Under the pieces are notes generated by a model. The model ran no database searches. It was not told the DNA's origin and saw nothing but the letters and a program-made list of their open reading frames with translations. Made by a program: the position numbers and the translations under genes. Below, piece by piece: positions 9,321-19,337 of a stretch of 64,000 nucleotides of DNA. Numbering within the stretch: position 1 is the stretch's first letter; each line of letters opens with the position of its first letter. This DNA comes from an uncultured Sphingomonas sp. (GTDB taxonomy: Bacteria > Pseudomonadota > Alphaproteobacteria > Sphingomonadales > Sphingomonadaceae), in contig CAJYKB010000083.1 in NCBI GenBank assembly GCA_913774925.1, positions 1 to 64,000 of the forward strand, written 5' to 3'.

Positions 9321-10161
9321 GACACCTCCCGTGAACTCTCTCGACCCCGGCCTCTATATCGTCGCCACCCCGATCGGCAATCTCGGCGACCTGTCGCCGC
9401 GTGCCGCCGAGATCTTGCGCCAAGCCGATGTTATCGCGGTGGAAGATACCCGGGTTACCGCCGGCCTGCTACGCCATATCGGCGCGAAACGACCGATGAT
9501 CCCCTATCACGACCACAATGCCGCGCACGTCCGGCCGCAGCTGATCGCGCGCATGGCGAGCGAGGCGGTGGCGCTGGTGAGCGATGCGGGAACGCCGCTG
9601 ATCTCCGACCCCGGCTTCAAACTGGTGCGCGAGGCGCGCGCGGCGGGCCATGCGGTGGTCACGATCCCCGGCCCCTGCGCCGCGGTCGCCGCGCTGACGC
9701 TCGCCGGGCTGCCGACCGACCGCTTCCTCTTCATGGGGTTCCTGCCGTCGAAGGAGCACGCCCGCGCCGAAGCGATCGCGGAGGTGGCGGCGGTGCGCGC
9801 CACCCTGGTCTTCTACGAATCCGGCCCCCGCCTCGCCGTCTGCCTCGCCGCGCTCGCGACCGGGCTCGGCGACCGCGAGGCGGCGGTCACGCGGGAGATC
9901 ACCAAGAAGTTCGAGGAAGCCGTCACCGGCACGCTGTCCTCACTCGCCGCGCGCTACGCCGATGCGCCACCGAAGGGCGAGATCGTCGTCGTCGTCGCAC
10001 CGCCCGATCCTCCCGCCCCGGCGAGCGAGGCGGACGCCGACGCGGCGCTGGCCGACGCCCTCACCCGCCTTCCCGCCTCCAAGGCCGCAGGCGAGGTCGC
10101 CAGGGCGCTCGGGCTCGATCGCAAGGCGCTCTATGCCCGCGCGCTGGAGATGAAGGGCTGA
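9319..10161 (+). CDS. rsmI: 16S rRNA (cytidine(1402)-2'-O)-methyltransferase RsmI
   Basis: GLYIVATPIGNLGDLSPRAAEIL; DAGTPLISDPGFKLVR; GPCAAVAALTLAGLPTDRFLFMGFLP. Confidence 0.95.
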   Translation: MTPPVNSLDPGLYIVATPIGNLGDLSPRAAEILRQADVIAVEDTRVTAGLLRHIGAKRPMIPYHDHNAAHVRPQLIARMASEAVALVSDAGTPLISDPGFKLVREARAAGHAVVTIPGPCAAVAALTLAGLPTDRFLFMGFLPSKEHARAEAIAEVAAVRATLVFYESGPRLAVCLAALATGLGDREAAVTREITKKFEEAVTGTLSSLAARYADAPPKGEIVVVVAPPDPPAPASEADADAALADALTRLPASKAAGEVARALGLDRKALYARALEMKG

Positions 10162-10250
10162 TCGTGCGCCGCCGCGAAACGGCAACAAAAGCTCAGCCGG
10201 GCTGACACAGAACATCGCCATGGCCACCCCGACGCCACCGGGAAGGCCAG

Positions 10251-11063
10251 ATGATGTTGCTCCGATCGCTTCGTCGCGCCCTGATCGCCCTGCTGGCGAT
10301 GCTGCCGGCATTCTCGACCGCCGCCTCGCCCCAACTCACGGACGGGATCGAACGCGCGCAGTTGCTGGATACGCTCCGGCTCGACGGCGAGCTCTTCCAT
10401 GTCCAGGGGCTGGAGATGACCGCGACCCGCATCTGGGTCACCTCGGTCGACCGCCGGGAGCACCGCGGATACATCCACGAATTCGACCGCGCGGGCGGAC
10501 GCTTCCTGCGCCGGGTCGAGCTGACCGACGGACCGCGCTACCACCCCGGCGGCATCTCGATCGCGGGCGATTCGATCTGGGTGCCGGTCGCGGAGAACCG
10601 CCCGGACAGCACGTCGCAGCTGGTGGAAATCGACGCCGATACGCTGACGATCCGGCGGCGCGTCGCCTTTCCCGACCACCTTGGCTGCGTCGCGGTGCTC
10701 GGACATCAGCTGATCGCGGGCAATTGGGACAGCCGGTTGCTGTACGTCTTCGACCTGACCGGGCAGGCGCGCACGCGGGTGCTGCCCAACCCGTCCGACA
10801 CGCATTATCAGGATATGAAGTTCGTCGGCCGCGCGCTGGTCGCCGGGGGCAGCCGCGGGCTGTTCAGCGGCACGGTGGACTGGATCGACTGGTCGACGAA
10901 GACGGTGGTGCGGACGCTGCGGGCGGGATCGGTCGGGCCGGTGCGTCCCTTCGGGCGTGGTGGACCGCTGACCGGCGAGGGCATGACGATCGAAGGACGC
11001 GACCTCTTCGTCGTTCCGGAGGACGGCCCCAGCCGCGTGTTCCACTTCCGCCTCGACGCCTGA
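10251..11063 (+). CDS. exported beta-propeller-like protein, possibly DUF6454
   Basis: Signal peptide; HVQGLEMTATRIWVTSVDRREHRGYIHEFDRAGGRFLRRVELTDGPRYHPGGIS. Confidence 0.65.
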   Translation: MMLLRSLRRALIALLAMLPAFSTAASPQLTDGIERAQLLDTLRLDGELFHVQGLEMTATRIWVTSVDRREHRGYIHEFDRAGGRFLRRVELTDGPRYHPGGISIAGDSIWVPVAENRPDSTSQLVEIDADTLTIRRRVAFPDHLGCVAVLGHQLIAGNWDSRLLYVFDLTGQARTRVLPNPSDTHYQDMKFVGRALVAGGSRGLFSGTVDWIDWSTKTVVRTLRAGSVGPVRPFGRGGPLTGEGMTIEGRDLFVVPEDGPSRVFHFRLDA

Positions 11064-11107
11064 CCGCACCGCTTGCGCGCGGTGCGCCCGCCCGCCATCG
11101 TGCCGCG

Positions 11108-11488
11108 ATGCGCCGCCCTGTCCCACGCCCTACCGCGACCCGGATTGCTGCCGAGGCCGCGGGGCGTCGGGGCGAGCGGATCGCGGCGTGGTGGCTGCGG
11201 CTGAAGGGCTGGCGCATCCTCGACCGCCGCGTGCGCACCCCCGCGGGCGAGGTCGACCTGGTGGCGCAGCGCGGCGCGCTGATCGCCTTCGTCGAGGTAA
11301 AGGCGCGACGTACCGCGGCGGAGCTGGACCATGCGATCGACCAGCGCCGCCTCGCCCGCGTCGCGGCGGCGGCGGAGGTGCTGATGCCGCGCTACGCCAC
11401 GAAAGGAGAGGACATCCGTGTCGACGTGCTGCTGCTGGCGCCGGGCACCCGCCCGCGCCATATCGAGAATGCGTGGATCGGCTACTGA
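11108..11488 (+). CDS. YraN/UPF0102 family endonuclease-like protein
   Basis: GERIAAWWLRLKGWRILDRRVRTPAGEVDLVAQRGALIAFVEVKARR. Confidence 0.93.
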   Translation: MRRPVPRPTATRIAAEAAGRRGERIAAWWLRLKGWRILDRRVRTPAGEVDLVAQRGALIAFVEVKARRTAAELDHAIDQRRLARVAAAAEVLMPRYATKGEDIRVDVLLLAPGTRPRHIENAWIGY

Positions 11489-11520
11489 CACGCACGCGCC
11501 TCCCGCCTACATCGCGGCAC

Positions 11521-12486
11521 ATGACCCAGCAAATCACCGTCGCCGTGCAGATGGACCCGCTCGCTTCGATCAATATCGCGGGCGACAGCACCTTCGCGCT
11601 GATGCTCTCGGCGCAGGCGCGCGGCCACCGGCTGTTCCATTACGCGCCCGAGGATCTCAACTGGTCCGACGGCCGGCTGTGGACGAAGGCACATCCGGTG
11701 ACCGTCCAGCGCGTCGCCGGCGACCATTTCCGCTTCGGCGAGCCCGTCAGCCTCGATCTGGGCGCGGACGCCGACGTGGTGCTGATGCGGCAGGATCCGC
11801 CGTTCGACCTGGGCTATATCACCGCCACGTACCTGCTGGAGCGCATCGCCGACCGCACGTTGGTGGTGAACGATCCCGCCAGCGTCCGCAACGCGCCGGA
11901 GAAGGTCTTTGTCCTCGACTACGCGCGTTACATGCCGCCGACGCTCGTCACGCGGTCGCTGGAGGAGACGCGCGCCTTCCTGAAGCAGCACGGCGCGATC
12001 GTGGTGAAGCCGCTCCACGGCAACGGCGGCAAGGCGATCTTCCGCGTCGGCGCTGAGGGCGAGAACCTGTCGGCGCTGATCGAGGTGTTCAACCAGACCT
12101 GGCGCGAGCCGCACATGGTGCAGGCCTTCTTGCCCGGCGTCGCGAAGGGCGACAAGCGTATCGTACTGGTCGACGGCGAGGTGGCGGGCGCGATCAACCG
12201 CCTGCCGGGCGAAGGCGAGATTCGCAGCAACCTGGCGGTCGGCGGCTCCGCGCAGAAGACCGAGCTGACCGAGCGCGAGCGCCAGATCTGCGCGGAGCTG
12301 GGCCCGGAACTGAAGCGCCGCGGGCTGATCTTCGTCGGGATCGACGTGATCGGCGGCGAGTGGCTGACCGAAATCAACGTCACCTCCCCCACCGGCATCG
12401 TCGCGATCGAGAAATTCGACGGCACGGATGTCGCCGGGCTGATCTGGGACGCGATCGACCGCAGGCTTGCGGAACGCGCGGGCTGA
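11521..12486 (+). CDS. gshB: glutathione synthase
   Basis: MDPLASINIAGDSTFALMLSAQARGH; VVKPLHGNGGKAIF; FVGIDVIGGEWLTEINVTSPTG. Confidence 0.95.
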   Translation: MTQQITVAVQMDPLASINIAGDSTFALMLSAQARGHRLFHYAPEDLNWSDGRLWTKAHPVTVQRVAGDHFRFGEPVSLDLGADADVVLMRQDPPFDLGYITATYLLERIADRTLVVNDPASVRNAPEKVFVLDYARYMPPTLVTRSLEETRAFLKQHGAIVVKPLHGNGGKAIFRVGAEGENLSALIEVFNQTWREPHMVQAFLPGVAKGDKRIVLVDGEVAGAINRLPGEGEIRSNLAVGGSAQKTELTERERQICAELGPELKRRGLIFVGIDVIGGEWLTEINVTSPTGIVAIEKFDGTDVAGLIWDAIDRRLAERAG

Positions 12487-12722
12487 CGGGCGGGTTGGGG
12501 GCGTGACATGACGCGCCTCGCACCTTCCCCCGCCTCCGTTTGCCCTGAGGAGGGGCCGAGCTTGTCGAGGCCTCGTCTCGAAGGGCACGCGCGACGGCTG
12601 TGCTTCGAGAAGGGTGAGCGGGTCGGATCGTCCCCCGGACGATCCTGGACATGCCGGGGGCATGTTCACCCGATAACTCGACTTGGCTCGATGCCTCCTC
12701 GGCACGAACGGCAGCGGGCCCG

Positions 12723-13322
12723 ATGACCGACTTCATCGTCAACTGGATCGTCTGGGGCGGCTATTTCGGCATCTTCATGCTGATGGCGCTGGAGAATGTC
12801 GTGCCCCCCATCCCGTCGGAGGTCATCATGGGCCTGGGCGGGATCGCGGTCGCGCGGGGGCAGATGGAGATGATCCCGCTGCTGCTGTGGGGCACCGCCG
12901 GCACCACCGCAGGCAATGTCTTCTGGTACGAGATCGGACGGCGGCTGGGCTATGCGCGGTTTCGCCCGTTCGTGGAGCGACACGGCCGCTGGCTGACGAT
13001 GGAGTGGGAGGATGTCGAGCGGTTGCGCACCTTCTTCCATCGCCATGGCGGCTGGGTGATCTTCGTCTTCCGGTTCATGCCGACGTTCCGCACGCTCATT
13101 TCGCTGCCCGCGGGAATGGCGCGGATGCCGGTGTGGCGGTTCCTGCTAACGACGTTCCTCGGCAGCGTCATCTGGAACGGCGTGCTGGCAGGCGCCGGCT
13201 TCTACCTCGGCAGCCGCTATGCCGATCTCGACAAATACGTCGGCCCGGCAGGAATCGCGCTGACCGTGCTGGCGCTAGGTTATTACCTCCACCGCGTCGT
13301 CACCTGGAAACCGCGCGGCTGA
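12723..13322 (+). CDS. DedA family membrane protein
   Basis: MALENVVPPIPSEVIMGLGG; GTTAGNVFWYEIGRRLG; FVFRFMPTFRTLISLPAGMARM. Confidence 0.93.
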   Translation: MTDFIVNWIVWGGYFGIFMLMALENVVPPIPSEVIMGLGGIAVARGQMEMIPLLLWGTAGTTAGNVFWYEIGRRLGYARFRPFVERHGRWLTMEWEDVERLRTFFHRHGGWVIFVFRFMPTFRTLISLPAGMARMPVWRFLLTTFLGSVIWNGVLAGAGFYLGSRYADLDKYVGPAGIALTVLALGYYLHRVVTWKPRG

Positions 13323-13326
13323 CCCC

Positions 13327-14226
13327 TCAGCCCCGCGGATGCGCGGCGCGATAGACGTCGAGCAGGTGCGCCGCATCCACCGCGGTATAGACCTGGGTCG
13401 AACTCAGGCTGGCGTGCCCCAGCAGCTCCTGCAACGCGCGCAGGTCGGCGCCGCGTCCCAGCAGATGCGTCGCGAAACTGTGGCGCAACGCGTGCGGCGT
13501 CGTCCGCTCCGACAGGCCCAGTCGCATGCGCGCCGCGCGTACCTTCACCCGCACCACGCCGGGAGACAGCGCGCCCCCCTTCACCCCGCGGAACAGGATC
13601 CCGTCACGTACCGCCGGCCAGGGGGCGAGCCGCACATAGTCCTCCACCGCCGCGCGTACCGCGGGAAGCAGGGGCACGACGCGCGTCTTGTCGCGCTTGC
13701 CGCGAACGCTGATCGTCTCGCCCAGCGGCAGGACCGCGCCGGTCAGTCCCAGCGCCTCACCGATGCGCAGCCCCGCGCCGTACAGCAGCAGCAGGATCGC
13801 CCAGTCGCGCGCCGCGACCCAGGGCTCGTCGCTTTCCTCCGCCACCGCGCCCGCCAGCGCCACCGCCTCGTCGGGGGAGACGGGGCGCGGCACGCCCTTC
13901 TTCACTCGCGGCCCCTTCAATCGCGGGGTGGCGCCCTCTCCGTTGGCCCAGTCGAGGAAGCCGCGCACTGCTGACAATTCCCGCGCCGCCGAGGCATTGG
14001 TCAGCCCCCCGCCCCGCCGCTGCGCCAGATAGGCACGCAGGTCCGCCGCCTCCACCGACGCCAGCGCCGGCCGGTCCACCGCTGTCCCCCAATGCATCGT
14101 CAGAAACACGACCAGACGCTCTGCGGTGGCGCGATAGGCGCGAACGGTATGTTCCGAACGCCGCCGGTCGCGCGCCAGATGCACCGACCATTGCACGGCG
14201 ATCGGGAGCGGTTCGGCGGGTTCCAT
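13327..14226 (-). CDS. xerC: tyrosine recombinase XerC
   Basis: LYGAGLRIGEALGL; TPHALRHSFATHLLGRGADLRALQELLGHASLSSTQVYT catalytic motifs. Confidence 0.9.
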   Translation of the reverse strand: MEPAEPLPIAVQWSVHLARDRRRSEHTVRAYRATAERLVVFLTMHWGTAVDRPALASVEAADLRAYLAQRRGGGLTNASAARELSAVRGFLDWANGEGATPRLKGPRVKKGVPRPVSPDEAVALAGAVAEESDEPWVAARDWAILLLLYGAGLRIGEALGLTGAVLPLGETISVRGKRDKTRVVPLLPAVRAAVEDYVRLAPWPAVRDGILFRGVKGGALSPGVVRVKVRAARMRLGLSERTTPHALRHSFATHLLGRGADLRALQELLGHASLSSTQVYTAVDAAHLLDVYRAAHPRG

Positions 14227-14293
14227 CCCGTCTTTTCAATCAATTCGCCGCGCCAGCAAAGCAATATTAAGCACCTCCCGCTACGTCGACGAC

Positions 14294-15739
14294 ATGCACC
14301 AGCCTGCCCTCACCGATCGCCTTGATGACGAGGCCGCCCGGCTCGCCGCATTGCGCGTGCTGGCGCTGATGGATGCCGAACCGCAGCAGGAATTCACCGC
14401 GCTGACCGCGCTGGCGTCGCGCCTGATCGGCTGCCCGACCGCCCTCATCAACATGGTGGATCGCGACCGGGTCTGGATCACCGCCGGTGACGTGCCCGGC
14501 CCGCGCGAGCTTCGCCGCGACGTCGCCTTCTGCGATCGGACGATCCGGACCGATGCCACCGTGGTCATCGACGACCTGACGCTCGACGCCGAATATGCCG
14601 CCAACCCGCTGGTGACGGAGGGCGGGATGCGCTTCTACGCCGGCGCACCGCTTCATGTGGAGGGCGACGACGGCTTGCGGCATGCCGTCGGCACGATCTG
14701 CGTCATCGATCAGACGCCGCGCACGCTGGACGCCGCGGGGCGCGAGGCGCTGCTCCATCTCGCGACGCTCGCGGAAACGCTGCTCGCCTCGCGCAGCGCG
14801 GCGGTGCGCGCGGTCGCCATCGCCACCCGGACGGAGGAACTGCGGGCCGAGGTGGCGCGCCGCGACAGCATCTTCCGCCAGACGGAGCGGATCGCGATGA
14901 TCGGATCGTGGCGGCTGTCGGTGCTGGAGCATACGCTGACGTGGTCGGACAATGTCTTCCGAATCTATGGCCTGCCGCATGGCGAGCAGCCGCCGCTCGA
15001 CAGAGCGATCGATTTCTATCCCGCCGCGATGCGCCCGCGGATCAGCCGGATGCTGGACGAGTCGATCCGCCGCCGGCAACCCTTCGATTTCGAAAGCGAC
15101 TTCCACGCCGCCGACGGCAGCCTGCGCCGCGTCCGCTCGATCGGCGAGCCGGAAATCGTCGATGGCCGCGTCGTGGCGCTGGTGGGCGTGTTCATGGACA
15201 TGACCGAACGATACGCGCTGGAGCAGCAACTGCGCCGCTCCGCCGATACCGACGTGCTGACCGGACTGGCCAACCGTGCCGCGTTCGACCGCACGCTGGA
15301 GGCGGCGATGGCGCGCGCGCGACAGGACGGCGGCCCGCTCCTGCTGGCGCTCGTCGACCTCGACGGGTTCAAGGCGATCAACGACACCCTGGGCCATGAC
15401 GCCGGTGACGAGGTGCTGCGCCTCACCGGTGCTGCCCTGGCGGAGCCCTGGCTGAACGGCGTCTTCGCCGCGCGCATCGGCGGTGACGAGTTCGCGCTGG
15501 TGATAGAGGATGCCGCGTTCGCCGCCGACGTCGAGGGGCTTCGCGCCCGGATCGAGGCCGCGCTGCGCGTGACGGTCGAATCCGGCGGCATCGCGATGGC
15601 AAGCGGCGGGTCGATCGGGATCGCGTCGTTCGACGCCGGTTGCGGTTCGCTGCGCGAATTCGCGCGGCGGGCGGATACGATGCTGTATGCGACGAAGCGG
15701 TCGCGCATCGGGCGCCATCCGGCGCGCCGCGCCGCTTGA
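14294..15739 (+). CDS. GAF-PAS-GGDEF diguanylate cyclase
   Basis: GAF-like N-terminus (ALINMVDRDRVWITAGDV...GMRFYAGAPL), PAS region, ARIGGDEFAL. Confidence 0.9.
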   Translation: MHQPALTDRLDDEAARLAALRVLALMDAEPQQEFTALTALASRLIGCPTALINMVDRDRVWITAGDVPGPRELRRDVAFCDRTIRTDATVVIDDLTLDAEYAANPLVTEGGMRFYAGAPLHVEGDDGLRHAVGTICVIDQTPRTLDAAGREALLHLATLAETLLASRSAAVRAVAIATRTEELRAEVARRDSIFRQTERIAMIGSWRLSVLEHTLTWSDNVFRIYGLPHGEQPPLDRAIDFYPAAMRPRISRMLDESIRRRQPFDFESDFHAADGSLRRVRSIGEPEIVDGRVVALVGVFMDMTERYALEQQLRRSADTDVLTGLANRAAFDRTLEAAMARARQDGGPLLLALVDLDGFKAINDTLGHDAGDEVLRLTGAALAEPWLNGVFAARIGGDEFALVIEDAAFAADVEGLRARIEAALRVTVESGGIAMASGGSIGIASFDAGCGSLREFARRADTMLYATKRSRIGRHPARRAA

Positions 15740-15794
15740 TCGCGGAACACCTTCCGACTTCCCGCCGTCTCGGCTTGCCCCCATATGGGCGGCG

Positions 15795-17966
15795 ATGTCC
15801 TCCCGCGCCCGCGTCCTCGTCCTCAATTCCGCGCTCGGCCCGCTCGACTACCGGGTGCCGCACGGCATGACGGTCGAGCCGGGGTCGATCGTCGTCGCGC
15901 CGCTCGGCCCGCGCCAGCTGACCGGCGTCGTCTGGGAAGCCGAGCGGATGCCGTCCGATGCGGAGGTCGGCGACAACCGCCTGCGCAACCTGCTCGCCGT
16001 CGCCGACGCACCGCCGCTGCGCGCGCCGCTGCGCCGGCTGGTCGAGTGGACCGCCGATTATTATCTCGCCCCGCCCGCCGCGGTGGTGCGCATGGCGCTG
16101 TCGTCCAGCGCCGCGCTGGAGGGGTCGCGCACCGCGATCGAATATCGCGCCACCGGCCATGTCCCCGATCGCCTGACCCCGCAGCGCGCGCAGGCGCTGG
16201 AGCGGATCGGCGACCGGCAGGGGCTGATCCGCGAACTGGCGACGCTGGCCGATGTCAGCGACGGCGTCATCCGCGGGCTGGTGAAGGCGGGCGCGATGGA
16301 AGCGGTGGAGGTCGCGATCGACACCCCCTACGCCGTTCCCGACCCCGACCACGCGCCCCCCGCCCTGTCCGACGACCAGCGCGCCGCCGCCACCACGCTC
16401 TGCGATGCGGTGGAGGCGACCAGCTTCCGCACCATCCTGCTCGACGGCGTCACCGGATCGGGCAAGACCGAGGTCTATTTCGAGGCGGTGGCGGCGGCGA
16501 TTCGCAGCGGTCGACAGGTGCTGGTGCTGCTGCCCGAGATCGCGCTGACCGAGCCGTTCCTGAAGCGCTTCCACGACCGCTTCGGCTGCGAGCCGGTGGC
16601 GTGGCACTCCGGCCTGCGCGCGGCGCAGCGCCGCCGCGCGTGGCGCGCCATCGCCAGCGGAGAGGCGCGCGTCACCGTCGGCGCGCGTTCGGCGCTGTTC
16701 CTTCCCTACGCGAACCTGGGGCTGATCGTCGTCGACGAGGCGCATGAAACCAGCTTCAAGCAGGAGGACGGCGTCCATTACCACGCGCGCGACGTCGCGG
16801 TGATGCGCGGACTGTTCGAGGGCTGCCCGACGATCCTGGCCTCCGCCACCCCCGCGATCGAGACCCGGCACCAGGTCGCGCTCGGCAATTACGCGGAGGT
16901 GCGACTGCCCGGCCGGTTCGGCGCGGCGGAACTGCCGACGATCGAGGCGATCGACCTGATCGCCGAGCCGCCCGAGCGCGGCCGCTGGCTCAGCCCGCGC
17001 CTCGTCGCTGCGCTGGGCGAGACGCTGGAGCGCGGCGAGCAGTCGTTGCTGTTCCTCAATCGTCGCGGTTATGCACCGCTGACCTTGTGCCGCACCTGCG
17101 GCCACCGCTTCCAATGCCCGAACTGCACCGCGTGGATGGTCGAGCATCGCCTGACCCGCCGCCTCGCCTGCCATCATTGCGGGCATGTCGAGCCGGTGCC
17201 GCGGCTGTGCCCGGAGTGCCAGAACGAGGATACGCTGGTCGCCTGCGGCCCGGGTGTGGAACGCATCGCCGACGAGGTCGCCGCGCTCTTCCCGACGGCG
17301 CGCACCGCGGTCGTCACCTCCGACACGATCTGGTCGCCCGCCAAGGCGGCGGAATTCGTCGCCCGCATGGAGGCGGGCGCGATCGACATCGTCGTGGGCA
17401 CGCAGCTGGTGACGAAGGGCTATCACTTCCCCAACCTCACGCTGGTCGGGGTCGTCGATGCCGATCTTGGACTGGACGGCGGCGACCTTCGCGCGGCGGA
17501 GCGCACCTTCCAGCAGATCCGGCAGGTCTCCGGTCGTGCGGGTCGTGGCGAGAAGCCGGGCCACGTCTTCATCCAGACCCATAGCCCCAAGGCACAGGTG
17601 ATGCAGGCGCTCGTCACCGGCGATGCCGAGGCCTTCTACGCCGCCGAGACGGAAGCGCGGCAGGATGCGGGCGCCCCGCCCTTCGGTCGTTATGCCGCGA
17701 TCATCGTCTCGTCGGAGGATCAGCCGAGCGCGCTGGAAACCGCACGGCTGATCGGTCGCGCCGCGCCGCGGGTCGACGGTATGGAGGTCTATGGCCCGGC
17801 CCCCGCCCCGCTTGCGATACTGCGTGGGCGTCACCGCTACCGCCTGCTCGTCCACGCCCGCCGCGCGCTCGACGTACAGGATGTGATCCGCGACTGGCTA
17901 GGCGCGCTCGACTGGCCCGCCAAGGTACGCGTAGCAGTCGACGTCGACCCCTACAGTTTTCTCTGA
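15795..17966 (+). CDS. priA: primosomal protein N' (replication restart helicase PriA)
   Basis: LLDGVTGSGKTEVYFEAV; VVDEAHETSFKQEDGVHYHARD; Zn-binding CRTCGHRFQCPNC...CHHCGH. Confidence 0.96.
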   Translation: MSSRARVLVLNSALGPLDYRVPHGMTVEPGSIVVAPLGPRQLTGVVWEAERMPSDAEVGDNRLRNLLAVADAPPLRAPLRRLVEWTADYYLAPPAAVVRMALSSSAALEGSRTAIEYRATGHVPDRLTPQRAQALERIGDRQGLIRELATLADVSDGVIRGLVKAGAMEAVEVAIDTPYAVPDPDHAPPALSDDQRAAATTLCDAVEATSFRTILLDGVTGSGKTEVYFEAVAAAIRSGRQVLVLLPEIALTEPFLKRFHDRFGCEPVAWHSGLRAAQRRRAWRAIASGEARVTVGARSALFLPYANLGLIVVDEAHETSFKQEDGVHYHARDVAVMRGLFEGCPTILASATPAIETRHQVALGNYAEVRLPGRFGAAELPTIEAIDLIAEPPERGRWLSPRLVAALGETLERGEQSLLFLNRRGYAPLTLCRTCGHRFQCPNCTAWMVEHRLTRRLACHHCGHVEPVPRLCPECQNEDTLVACGPGVERIADEVAALFPTARTAVVTSDTIWSPAKAAEFVARMEAGAIDIVVGTQLVTKGYHFPNLTLVGVVDADLGLDGGDLRAAERTFQQIRQVSGRAGRGEKPGHVFIQTHSPKAQVMQALVTGDAEAFYAAETEARQDAGAPPFGRYAAIIVSSEDQPSALETARLIGRAAPRVDGMEVYGPAPAPLAILRGRHRYRLLVHARRALDVQDVIRDWLGALDWPAKVRVAVDVDPYSFL

Positions 17967-17996
17967 ACGCTTGCTCGAGGCGATTCAGCACTGACG

Positions 17997-18034
17997 GCAA
18001 AAGAAAAGGCCACCCCGGAAAACCGGGGCGACCT
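17997..18034 (-). terminator. intrinsic terminator of the csbD-like gene (minus strand)
   Basis: Minus strand reads GGTCGCCCCGGTTTTCCGGGGTGGCC-TTTTCTTTT, 34 nt past the CsbD stop. Confidence 0.6.
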
Positions 18035-18067
18035 CATCTTCTGACTGTAAAGTGCGCGTGAGGATAA

Positions 18068-18250
18068 TCAGATATCGTCGCCCAGCGCGCCCTTCACCTT
18101 GCCCTTGAACTGCTCGCCCTTGCCCTGCGCCTGCTGCGCCTGACCCTCGGCCTTCATCTTCTCGTCATTGTTGTGATCGCCCAGCGCTTCCTTCGCCTTG
18201 CCGACCATTTCGTTGACGTTGCCCTTGATCTTGTCGACCAGCTCGCCCAT
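18068..18250 (-). CDS. CsbD family stress protein
   Basis: MGELVDKIKGNVNEMVGKAKEALGDHNNDEKMKAEGQAQQAQGKGEQFKGKVKGALGDDI. Confidence 0.9.
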   Translation of the reverse strand: MGELVDKIKGNVNEMVGKAKEALGDHNNDEKMKAEGQAQQAQGKGEQFKGKVKGALGDDI

Positions 18251-18341
18251 GAAAAATCTCCTTTGCGGTGGGCCGGATAACGGCCGCGTTCCCGGTACGT
18301 AATGAACGTGGAGACTTCGCAGAGGTTCCGCTTTTCTTTAT

Positions 18342-19337
18342 TCAGATCAGACCGGCGAGCGGGCTCGACGGATCGGCGTAGCGGCGCTGCCCCATTCGCC
18401 CGGCGCGGTAGCTCATTCGCCCCGCCTCGACCGCGCTCTTCATCGCCGCCGCCATCAGGACGGGGTCCTTCGCCTCGGCGATCGCGGTGTTCATCAGTAC
18501 GCCGTCGCAGCCCAGCTCCATCGCCACCGCCGCATCCGACGCGCACCCGACGCCCGCATCGACCAGCACCGGCACGCCCGCGCCCTCTACGATCAGCCGC
18601 ACCGTGACGCGATTCTGGATGCCCAGCCCGCTGCCGATCGGCGCGCCCAGCGGCATGATCGCGACCGCACCGGCCTCCTCCAGCTGCTTCGCCGCGATCG
18701 GATCGTCGACGCAATAGACCATCGGCTTGAACCCCTCGCGCACCAGCACCTCGGTCGCCTTCAGCGTTTCGCGCATGTCCGGGTAGAGCGTGCGGGCCTC
18801 GCCCAGCACCTCCAGCTTGACCAAGTCCCAGCCGCCGGCCTCTCGGGCCAGCCGCAGCGTGCGGATCGCGTCGTCGGCGGTGACGCAGCCTGCGGTGTTG
18901 GGAAGGTACGTGATCTTCTTCGGATCGATGAAGTCGGTCAGCATCGGCGCCTTGGGGTCGCTGACGTTCACGCGGCGCACTGCCACCGTCACGATCTCCG
19001 CACCCGACGCCTCCACCGCGGCGGCGTTCTGCGCGAAGTCCTTGTACTTGCCGGTGCCGACGATCAGACGCGAGCGAAAGGTGCGCCCCGCCACGGTCCA
19101 CGTATCGGCGTCATGGTCGCCGCCCCCGACGAAATGGACGATCTCCAGCTCGTCGCCATCCTCCACCGTCACCTGCGCCAGCGTCGAGCGCGGCACCACT
19201 TCCAGGTTGCGCTCCACCGCCACCTTCTCGGGCACCAGCCCCAGCTGCTCCGCCAGCTGCGCGATGGAAAGGCCCGCGGAGACGCGCTTGTGCTCGCCGT
19301 TCACGGTGATGGTGATGGTGCCGTCGGTATGTGCCAT
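18342..19337 (-). CDS. fused ThiS sulfur carrier - ThiG thiazole synthase
   Basis: N-terminal [27 protein letters not shown]...[15 protein letters not shown] (ThiS) runs directly into [23 protein letters not shown] (ThiG). Confidence 0.92.
   Translation of the reverse strand: MAHTDGTITITVNGEHKRVSAGLSIAQLAEQLGLVPEKVAVERNLEVVPRSTLAQVTVEDGDELEIVHFVGGGDHDADTWTVAGRTFRSRLIVGTGKYKDFAQNAAAVEASGAEIVTVAVRRVNVSDPKAPMLTDFIDPKKITYLPNTAGCVTADDAIRTLRLAREAGGWDLVKLEVLGEARTLYPDMRETLKATEVLVREGFKPMVYCVDDPIAAKQLEEAGAVAIMPLGAPIGSGLGIQNRVTVRLIVEGAGVPVLVDAGVGCASDAAVAMELGCDGVLMNTAIAEAKDPVLMAAAMKSAVEAGRMSYRAGRMGQRRYADPSSPLAGLI

Noticed and set aside
8088-10205. 705-aa plus-strand ORF across lppC-like and rsmI
   Set aside because: Overlaps two recognised genes in other frames or strand; low-complexity Arg-rich translation
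12535-12625. Possible sRNA or repeat between gshB and dedA
   Set aside because: Contains only a degraded-looking CGAAGGGC-type repeat; arms too imperfect to support a defined element
13327-14226. Tyrosine recombinase as marker of an integrated element near the tRNA-Arg
   Set aside because: Sequence and length fit housekeeping XerC; it is about 7.5 kb from the tRNA with ordinary genes between and no attachment-site duplication noticed
15423-17855. 810-aa minus-strand ORF opposite priA
   Set aside because: Antisense artefact; priA is conserved over its full length on the plus strand
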